Shown one piece after another: positions 5,348-10,660 of a DNA stretch of 10,660 nucleotides (position 1 is its first letter; every line of letters starts with the position of its first letter). A program made the translations under genes and the position numbers. The stretch comes from Candidatus Firestoneibacteriota bacterium (GTDB taxonomy: Bacteria > Oederibacteriota > JAAXVQ01 > JAUVAV01), in NCBI GenBank assembly GCA_030635415.1, contig DAOVYW010000062.1, positions 1 to 10,660 on the forward strand, written 5' to 3'. Under the pieces are notes generated by a model. It was not told the origin of the DNA, searched no databases, and saw nothing but the letters and a program-made list of their open reading frames with translations.

Positions 5348-7462
5348 TTAAGCCTTTATTTCTTTTGCTTCTTTTACTGCTTCCTTATGGGAGAGACGTA
5401 TCTTGCCTCTGTCATCAACTTCTATAACCTTAACCAGCAGACGGTCGCCTTCTTTAACCACGTCCTCGACCCGGTTTACCCGGTGCTCGGCCAACTGGGA
5501 GATATGTACCAAGCCGTCTTTATTGGGAACCACTTCTACAAACGCGCCGAAGTCCATAATCTTTTTCACTTCGCCTTCATAAATTTTTCCAATTTCCACC
5601 TTGGGCGCCAGGCTCTTAATTCGCGCAATCGCCGCCTCGACGGCTTTGGGATCCCGGGCTGCTATGGAAACCTTTCCGCTGTCTTCAATATCGATACTGG
5701 TACCTGTCTCTTCGGTAAGCTTTTTGATTATTTTTCCGCCCGGGCCGATGATATCACGAATCTGGTCCGGATCGATGTTAATGCTTACGATTCTCGGAGC
5801 GAATTCCGACAACTCCGTATTGGGCACGGATATCGTCTGATTCATCTTTTCAAGAATAAACATCCGGGCTTCCCGCGCCTGCTCCAGCGCTTGCTTCATC
5901 AACTCATGGGAAAGACCGGTAATTTTAATATCCATCTGGATAGCGGTAATTCCGTGTGCCGTCCCGGCAATCTTGAAATCCATATCCCCAAAATGATCCT
6001 CCAGGCCCTGGATGTCAGTCAGAATAGTATATTTATCTTCATGTTTTATCAGGCCCATAGCTATGCCGGCTACATGGCAACTTATCGGCACTCCGGCGGC
6101 CATTAATGAAAGTGATGCGCCGCAAACCGAGGCCATGGATGAGGAACCATTTGACTCCAGAATATCCGAGGTCACCTGAATAGTGTAATTAAATTTTTCT
6201 TTATCCGGAATCAAGGGAGCCAGTGCGCGTTCGGCCAGCATACCATGACCAATCTCACGACGGCCGGGTCCGCGAACCGGACGGGCTTCTCCCACGGAAA
6301 AAGAAGGAAAATTATAATACAACATGAAATTCTTTTTATATTCCCGTTCCAGCTGCTCCATTAACTGCTCATCCGAGCCCGTGCCTAAGGTAGTAACTAC
6401 CAGGGCCTGGGTCTGTCCACGGGTGAAAATGGCGGACCCGTGCGGCCGCGGCAAGACATCAATTTCGGTATGGATAGCCCTTACATCTTTAATTCCCCGA
6501 CCGTCCGGCCGGTGGTGTTTTAAGGCGATATCGCTCCGGACCGCGTCAACCTCAATTTTATCCAGTATTTTTTTGGCATCAGCTTCTATGACCGCAAAAG
6601 CTTCCTCTCCGATTTCAGCCGACAGCTTTTGCAGGATAGTGTTTTTAGCTTCAGCCAGGGCCACGCTGCGCGCTTGTTTTTCTTCAGTCCGAAGGGCTTG
6701 GGCGATTTTTTCCTGATCAATATCCCGGATTTGTTTCTCCATCCCGGCATCGATCTCTTTGATATTCCAAACACGCTTAGGTTTACCGGCCTTCGCGATT
6801 AATTCCTCCTGCATATCAATGATCTCCCGGATATATTCCTGGCCCATCTTAAAAGCTTCGAGTACAACTTCCTCAGGTGCCTGCTCGGCTTCTCCTTCAA
6901 CCATTACTATATTATCCCGGGAACCGGCTATTACTACATCCAATCCGCTGCGGGTTACTTGTTCAAAGGTGGGATTAACCACAAACTGACCATTTACGCG
7001 TCCAATCCGCACAGCGCTGAGAATATTCGCAAAAGGAATATCCGATAGCCCCAGGGCGGCCGAGACGCCGATCAACCCTGGGATGTCCGAATTATTCTCC
7101 AAATCTGACGAGATCACCAGAGCATAAATCTGCAACTCATTGCGCAGTCCCTTGGGAAACTGAGGCCGTATGGCCCGGTCTATCAAGCGAGCAGTTAATA
7201 TTTCCTTTTCGCCCGGCCTTCCACCCCGTTTGAAAAAACCGCCTGGTATTTTACCCGCGGCATATGTACGTTCGCGGTATTCCACTGTCAGGGGCATAAA
7301 ATCCAGTCCCTCACGAGCCTCTGGCGCGCAAACCGCGGTAGCCAATACAACTGTTCCACCATATTGAACTGTCACTGAACCATGGGCCTGACGGGCCATA
7401 TGCCCGGTAGTTATTGTAAGTGTACGTCCAGCTATCTCACGGCTTACTTTTATCTTTTCCAA
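5348..7462 (-). CDS. pnp: Polyribonucleotide nucleotidyltransferase (PNPase)
   Basis: A 3'-to-5' phosphorolytic exoribonuclease and RNA-degradosome component; 704 residues, full length. Domain order is standard: first RNase PH core (about 1-220, with GKIPGGFFKRGGRP and DRAIRPQFPKG), all-alpha linker (about 230-300), second RNase PH core (about 310-545), KH domain with GPGG at 573-576, and S1 domain at about 625-694. Catalytic residues of the second core are intact: in EDHFGDMDFKIAG, D489, D495 and K497 correspond to E. coli D486, D492 and K494. GRREIGHGMLAERAL and SNGSSSMASVCG are also present. The start codon is TTG at 7462, supported by AAGGAG (7471-7476) eight bases upstream and by the family N-terminus. 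It lies 366 bases after rpsO on the same strand, the conserved rpsO-pnp order. The leader hairpins may serve autoregulation. Confidence 0.98.
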   Translation of the reverse strand: MEKIKVSREIAGRTLTITTGHMARQAHGSVTVQYGGTVVLATAVCAPEAREGLDFMPLTVEYRERTYAAGKIPGGFFKRGGRPGEKEILTARLIDRAIRPQFPKGLRNELQIYALVISSDLENNSDIPGLIGVSAALGLSDIPFANILSAVRIGRVNGQFVVNPTFEQVTRSGLDVVIAGSRDNIVMVEGEAEQAPEEVVLEAFKMGQEYIREIIDMQEELIAKAGKPKRVWNIKEIDAGMEKQIRDIDQEKIAQALRTEEKQARSVALAEAKNTILQKLSAEIGEEAFAVIEADAKKILDKIEVDAVRSDIALKHHRPDGRGIKDVRAIHTEIDVLPRPHGSAIFTRGQTQALVVTTLGTGSDEQLMEQLEREYKKNFMLYYNFPSFSVGEARPVRGPGRREIGHGMLAERALAPLIPDKEKFNYTIQVTSDILESNGSSSMASVCGASLSLMAAGVPISCHVAGIAMGLIKHEDKYTILTDIQGLEDHFGDMDFKIAGTAHGITAIQMDIKITGLSHELMKQALEQAREARMFILEKMNQTISVPNTELSEFAPRIVSINIDPDQIRDIIGPGGKIIKKLTEETGTSIDIEDSGKVSIAARDPKAVEAAIARIKSLAPKVEIGKIYEGEVKKIMDFGAFVEVVPNKDGLVHISQLAEHRVNRVEDVVKEGDRLLVKVIEVDDRGKIRLSHKEAVKEAKEIKA

Positions 7463-7480
7463 TTTAATTACTCCTTTATT

Positions 7481-7543
7481 TATCTACGTCACTCTCTCCG
7501 TAGATATACTATTTGCTTTATTTACGTAACTGATTAGTTACGT
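7481..7543 (-). promoter_or_regulatory. Two hairpins in the pnp leader
   Basis: On the pnp-sense strand, two perfect stems precede the ribosome-binding site. The first is 7 bp with a 6-base loop (ACGTAAC 7524-7530, GTTACGT 7537-7543). The second is 8 bp with a 10-base loop (TATCTACG 7481-7488, CGTAGATA 7499-7506) and ends 4 bases before the AAGGAG. E. coli pnp mRNA is controlled by RNase III cleavage of a leader stem followed by PNPase attack. These stems are shorter, so similar control is only a suggestion. No convincing promoter was seen here. Confidence 0.5.
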
Positions 7544-7552
7544 TATGAAAAA

Positions 7553-7694
7553 TACTGCTTCTGCTGCCCCCCTAAGATGTCATTGCGAGTGACCATAGTG
7601 TGGCAATCTTATTTTATCCTTATAAAATCAAGATTGCTTCATCACTGCCGCTCCTCGCAAAGACAGCAAAAAGGGTTTTGCAGCAGAATCAATA
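7553..7694. repeat. ~140-bp foldback (MITE-like) element in rpsO-pnp spacer
   Basis: A long hairpin. The tips TTCTGCTGC (7559-7567) and GCAGCAGAA (7680-7688) pair perfectly. TGTCATTGCGAG (7579-7590) pairs with CTCGCAAAGACA (7653-7664) with one mismatch. CAATCTTATTTTAT (7604-7617) pairs with ATAAAATCAAGATTG (7622-7636) with one bulge. The loop is CCTT. AATACTG occurs at 7551-7557 and 7691-7697, just outside the tips, a candidate 7-bp target-site duplication. The TGTCATTGCGAG...GCAATCTT class is a common dispersed bacterial repeat, distantly related in its inner part to the element at 2832-3062. No transposase is encoded. Confidence 0.8.
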
Positions 7695-7730
7695 CTGTAT
7701 TAAATTAATAAAAAAGTAGTACCAGAGTCA

Positions 7731-7811
7731 GGTCTGTCTTTCTAGACCCCTGCCTGTCCTGCCTGCCCTGGATGGTTTTGTCCAGGGGATAATATGGTCC
7801 AGGACAGGCAG
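7731..7811 (-). other. Nested hairpin downstream of rpsO
   Basis: It starts 17 bases after the rpsO stop. The outer stem is 11 bp and perfect (CTGCCTGTCCT 7750-7760, AGGACAGGCAG 7801-7811). It encloses a 7-bp stem (CCCTGGA 7766-7772, TCCAGGG 7781-7787) with an 8-base loop. A smaller stem, GGTCT (7731-7735) with AGACC (7744-7748), follows in the direction of transcription, and T6 on the sense strand (7715-7710) comes 15 bases later. It could be a leaky terminator, an RNase III site or a 3' stabiliser between rpsO and pnp. The T-run is too far from the stem for a clear intrinsic-terminator call. Confidence 0.6.
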
Positions 7812-7828
7812 AACAAGCCGGAATCCAT

Positions 7829-8098
7829 TTACTTACGCAGATTTAACTTGCTGATAACCGCCTTGTAACGGCTGACATGATGCTTTTTCAGATAATCCAG
7901 GAGGCGGCGTCGCTTACTAACCAGCATCAGCAACCCAGTACGGGAATGATGATCTTGGTTATGCTGCTTGAAGTGACCGGTCAAACCATTGATCCGATTG
8001 GAAAGAATGGCAATCTGCACTTCCGGCGAACCCGTATCCGACTCATGAGTCTTATTGTCCTCAATCAATTTTTTTTTGACTTCCTTTACCAAGGCCAT
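7829..8098 (-). CDS. rpsO: 30S ribosomal protein uS15
   Basis: Ribosomal protein S15, 89 residues, the family's usual length. It binds the 16S rRNA central-domain three-way junction early in small-subunit assembly. Family marks are present: HESDTGSPEVQIAILSNRI, the L-T-x-HF turn, HHSRTGLLMLVSKRRRLLDYLKK, and the C-terminal YKAVISKLNLRK. The ATG at 8098 follows AAGGAGG (8107-8113) at 8 bases. pnp follows on the same strand, the order conserved across bacteria. S15 often represses its own mRNA through leader structures; a hairpin lies upstream at 8166-8206, but I cannot tell whether it mimics the rRNA site. Confidence 0.98.
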   Translation of the reverse strand: MALVKEVKKKLIEDNKTHESDTGSPEVQIAILSNRINGLTGHFKQHNQDHHSRTGLLMLVSKRRRLLDYLKKHHVSRYKAVISKLNLRK

Positions 8099-8165
8099 AT
8101 TCCTCGCCTCCTTAAATTAAAATTATTCTTGAAATAAAATATATATTTAAAATCATCTGAATCCA

Positions 8166-8206
8166 GGCTTTTTCCATTAATCTGTAGAGATAGGGAAAGG
8201 AAAGCC
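8166..8206 (-). promoter_or_regulatory. Hairpin in the rpsO upstream region
   Basis: GGCTTT (8166-8171) pairs with AAAGCC (8201-8206), and the stem can be extended by CC/GG with a small bulge. It lies between the terminator of the upstream gene and the rpsO ribosome-binding site, about 70 bases before the start codon. If rpsO is transcribed from a promoter just after the terminator, this would be a leader hairpin and a candidate S15 autoregulatory site. The AT-rich stretch 8119-8160 between it and the gene could instead hold the promoter, in which case the hairpin is upstream DNA. Position and pairing are seen; the role is inferred. Confidence 0.35.
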
Positions 8207-8218
8207 ATTTCAGCTTAT

Positions 8219-8238
8219 AAAAAAACCGACGGCGTCGG
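8219..8238 (-). terminator. Intrinsic terminator after the glycosidase-like gene
   Basis: On the minus strand, CCGAC-GCC-GTCGG is followed at once by seven Ts (8225-8219). The compact GC-rich stem plus U-tract is the standard rho-independent form. It ends 78 bases beyond the stop codon of the 8316-10660 gene and separates that gene from rpsO. Confidence 0.85.
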
Positions 8239-8315
8239 AATAGAAGAAAAGCAAATTAATTGAATTAATTGAGATATATATTTATCATAGATGTTTTTTC
8301 TTGTCAATCTTTAAT

Positions 8316-10660
8316 TTATTTTTTCCGCTTGGTTTTGGCCCTTCGGGCACCCCGGCTTTTTTTTCGGCCGGAGACCTTATTTTCCACCACCCGGCTAATA
8401 ACAATATCAATCCGGCCCCGGGAGAGCTCTTGCTCCGTGATTAAGGCTCCTGGCTTGAAATTACGTCCATTCACCGTAATCCTGCTCTTCTTCCCTTTAC
8501 ACGCCTCCTGAATTCGAAGATTAATTTTGGCGCCATGATAGGGAAATGCTTTTAATTCAACCTCCAGCGGCTGGGTATAAGCCGGAATGCGAACGCGTAA
8601 TCCAAAAGGATCCGGTTCCAAACCAGCAAGTCCCCGCACAATCAGATCTATCAGGTTAAGCGCGGCCAGATCAACACCAGCGGAATTGTTATTCGAGGAA
8701 CCGGGCAAAGCCAGGATTTGCGAATCCAATACCACGGCCCGGGCATAACGCCGAAACCGGGCCAAGGCTTGGGAAGCCAGTTCCGGATGGATAAAACCGG
8801 TCATAAATACCTGGTGAGTACTCCCAAAATCAATCCCCTCCCGCTGGTATACCTTTTCCGCCTGTCTCCCCAGCTCATCTTCCTTGAGCAACCGGCAATA
8901 TTGCTCGCTGGAATTACGCCAAGCGGAATTAGACCATAGCTCATGCAGGATTGCCGTCTGATTAGGTGTATACCAGACTTTATACAAAACTGCCTCTACC
9001 ACGCCGGCGGCGCGATGCTTAATCGTTATGCCTTGATCCCTCAGCCGGGCGAAAGCATAATAACCCCGGCTACCCAACCCGGCCTCCCAATATTGCCTGG
9101 CAAGTGTCTGCTCGCATTGCTTGGCTAAAAGCCGGTACTTCCCGGCTAATACTGATTTCCTCCTGGCCGAGGCCTTCAGAAGCTTTTCGCCGGAACGAAA
9201 AGCCCTGATGGCAGCCATAGTGGGAACTACTAATTGTATCTCCGAACGGGAATTCCCGGCACGAGAACCATACCCGGATCGCAACACGCGCAACGAATGC
9301 GGAGAAAAGTCGTAATCAGGCAGCCCATCGCCGGTCCGGTCCATACCAGCCAGGTATTTCAGCAATTCCTGGATACGTTCAATGTTTTCGCCCAACCACT
9401 TTTTATCATGGGTCATCAAATAGTATTGCCAGGCCATAATCAGGGTATAAGCCATATCCGGAGTCTCTGATCGCTGGTCGAGCCAATGATCCAGGAATTT
9501 CTTAACCTCCTTGGTTTGGCCAAAAGCCAATAAACCGCCCATCCCGGCCGCAGCGTTTTCCGGTCCAGCCGGATCAGGTTCCGTAATAGATGAAAAAAGC
9601 GGATATCCAAAGGGATCACGGCTGGCCATCCATAAAGTCCAGGATTTCACTGACTGGAAGAGGTAGGTTAAGTAAGGGTCCCGGCAGGAAAAAGTCATGC
9701 CTTTAGTATTATAGACATTTATTTTCTCCTCCCAGCGCCCATATCCGGGATGACGGCGCAGGTTTCCCATATACCGCGTTACTGTATGACGGTCATACCC
9801 CCAGGCCATCCAGAATATCGAGGTGTAGGTTTGGCCCGGGGCTAAATCCTGCGCCGGGGTTTCCAATGAAACTAACAAATTCGCTGTCTTGGATTTCCAT
9901 GACCCGGGAAAAACCGAAGTCTCATCTTGGGGGTCTCCACTGGTGATCGAACCGCTTTCCGGCCCCCATCCCGCGGCTAACCAACTCTCTTCACGGATAG
10001 TGCCATCCCGCTGATACAAAATACCGGTGCGGGGATCGGCAAATATTTCATCATCTTCTTCTTTTCGGATTTTAGAATTCCGGAGGCGGGTGGTAATCTC
10101 CGGATCATGCAGGCGGACCTCCAACCGGAGAGCATTTAAAGTATATTTACTCCGGTTGTGAACCGTGCAGCGAATACCGGCAGCTTGACTTGATTGGGGA
10201 TTAAAGCATATGCGTGTCAGGGCCAGGCCGTCAGACCATGTCCATTCTTCTTTTATCCGGCCGGGTCCCACGTAAACCGTGACTCCGGCCCCTTCGGCTC
10301 CCGGAATCAAGACTCGTCTCTGACCGGCGGTACGTAGGGAAAATATCAATTCCGAGTTATATTGCCGGTTTCCCGGAAGCAGCAAACAACCTTCCGGTCC
10401 GCAATGCTTATTTGAGAAACCTATGTTCTGAACCAACGGGTGGAAATAGCGCAGCCCCAGGCGGGTATTCAGGTTAAAGGTGGATGGAAAATTAAATTTC
10501 AGCCGGGAAAGTTCCGGCGCGCGCGGAAAATACTCCAGCACCACGGCCGCCGGGTGGATAGCCTTACGAGCGTCGGCCTTTTCTTTAGAGTAGGCCGCGC
10601 CGATTACGTTTGGCTGAAATAAAACAGCCAAAAGCAGCAAGGCCGGAACCCATCCGCTGC
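8316..10660 (-). CDS. Exported (alpha/alpha)6-toroid glycosidase-like protein, 5' partial
   Basis: The frame is open to the window edge, so the true start lies beyond 10660. The TTG at 10640 has no ribosome-binding site and falls inside a hydrophobic run (WVPALLLLAVLFQPNVIGAA) that looks like the core of a signal peptide. About 781 codons are visible. Counting from the TTG, the N-terminal half (about 40-310) looks like a beta-sandwich of the kind that precedes clan GH-L/GH-G catalytic barrels. About 330-680 resembles the six-hairpin toroid of GH63/GH65/GH94-like enzymes, with DRTGDGLPDYDF (GDGLPD at 437-442). About 680-750 is a C-terminal beta domain (GLEPDPFGLRVRIP, ITVNGRNFKPG). The last ~20 residues are a Lys/Arg-rich tail. 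Likely an envelope or secreted carbohydrate-active protein; family and substrate are not assigned and catalytic acids are not certain. The terminator at 8219-8238 follows. Confidence 0.75.
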   Translation of the reverse strand, partial: SGWVPALLLLAVLFQPNVIGAAYSKEKADARKAIHPAAVVLEYFPRAPELSRLKFNFPSTFNLNTRLGLRYFHPLVQNIGFSNKHCGPEGCLLLPGNRQYNSELIFSLRTAGQRRVLIPGAEGAGVTVYVGPGRIKEEWTWSDGLALTRICFNPQSSQAAGIRCTVHNRSKYTLNALRLEVRLHDPEITTRLRNSKIRKEEDDEIFADPRTGILYQRDGTIREESWLAAGWGPESGSITSGDPQDETSVFPGSWKSKTANLLVSLETPAQDLAPGQTYTSIFWMAWGYDRHTVTRYMGNLRRHPGYGRWEEKINVYNTKGMTFSCRDPYLTYLFQSVKSWTLWMASRDPFGYPLFSSITEPDPAGPENAAAGMGGLLAFGQTKEVKKFLDHWLDQRSETPDMAYTLIMAWQYYLMTHDKKWLGENIERIQELLKYLAGMDRTGDGLPDYDFSPHSLRVLRSGYGSRAGNSRSEIQLVVPTMAAIRAFRSGEKLLKASARRKSVLAGKYRLLAKQCEQTLARQYWEAGLGSRGYYAFARLRDQGITIKHRAAGVVEAVLYKVWYTPNQTAILHELWSNSAWRNSSEQYCRLLKEDELGRQAEKVYQREGIDFGSTHQVFMTGFIHPELASQALARFRRYARAVVLDSQILALPGSSNNNSAGVDLAALNLIDLIVRGLAGLEPDPFGLRVRIPAYTQPLEVELKAFPYHGAKINLRIQEACKGKKSRITVNGRNFKPGALITEQELSRGRIDIVISRVVENKVSGRKKSRGARRAKTKRKK

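Noticed and set aside
5387..6106. 239-codon plus-strand open frame antisense to pnp
   Set aside because: pnp on the other strand has all PNPase motifs in order; the antisense frame has no recognisable domain and is a shadow.
10638..10640. TTG at 10640 as the true start of the glycosidase-like gene
   Set aside because: The frame is open to the window edge, there is no ribosome-binding site before it, and it cuts into the hydrophobic core of the likely signal peptide. The nearby ATG at 10653-10651 is out of frame.

Overview
This window of about 10.7 kb is bacterial chromosome of moderate GC content. The cell is probably Gram-negative-like: there is a -24/-12 (sigma-54) promoter, there are exported proteins with Sec-type signal peptides, and the housekeeping genes are ordinary. 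Coding density is broken by palindromic intergenic repeats of two kinds. One kind is short REP-like hairpins with a GTAG foot. The other is long foldback elements of the 'GTCATT-CGAG ... GCAATCT' type. Such repeats are common in uncultured or candidate phyla (for example Omnitrophota-like lineages) and in some deltaproteobacteria and Firmicutes. I cannot fix the taxon from the sequence alone.

Layout. (1) 41-1877, plus strand: a nitrogen-scavenging unit, with a sigma-54 promoter, an Amt ammonium channel and a GlnK/GlnB PII protein. A REP-like hairpin sits in the short gap between the two genes. The PII protein lacks the usual uridylylated Tyr51. (2) 2077-2559, minus strand: a small exported protein of unknown function. 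(3) 2560-3161: a 602-bp spacer holding a ~231-bp foldback repeat. (4) 3162-5212, plus strand: a translationally coupled pair, a putative zinc metallopeptidase (HETGH) followed by a D-Ala-D-Ala-ligase-like ATP-grasp enzyme. (5) 5209-5340: three REP-like palindromes packed between convergent genes, the first one supplying the ATP-grasp stop codon. (6) 8098-5348, minus strand: the classic rpsO-pnp pair (ribosomal protein uS15 and polynucleotide phosphorylase). Its spacer is unusually rich in structure, with a nested hairpin, a foldback element flanked by 7-bp direct repeats and two leader hairpins. (7) 10660-8316, minus strand: a large exported protein with an (alpha/alpha)6-toroid glycosidase-like middle. 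Its 5' end lies outside the window, and an intrinsic terminator follows it.

How the genes relate. Amt and PII form a known transporter-regulator pair, expected to be made under nitrogen limitation. The peptidase and ligase overlap by 4 bases (GTGA) and are the best candidate for an uncharacterised pathway, presumably a peptide-bond-forming enzyme paired with a peptide-cleaving one. rpsO-pnp is a housekeeping RNA and translation unit. The other genes stand alone within the window.
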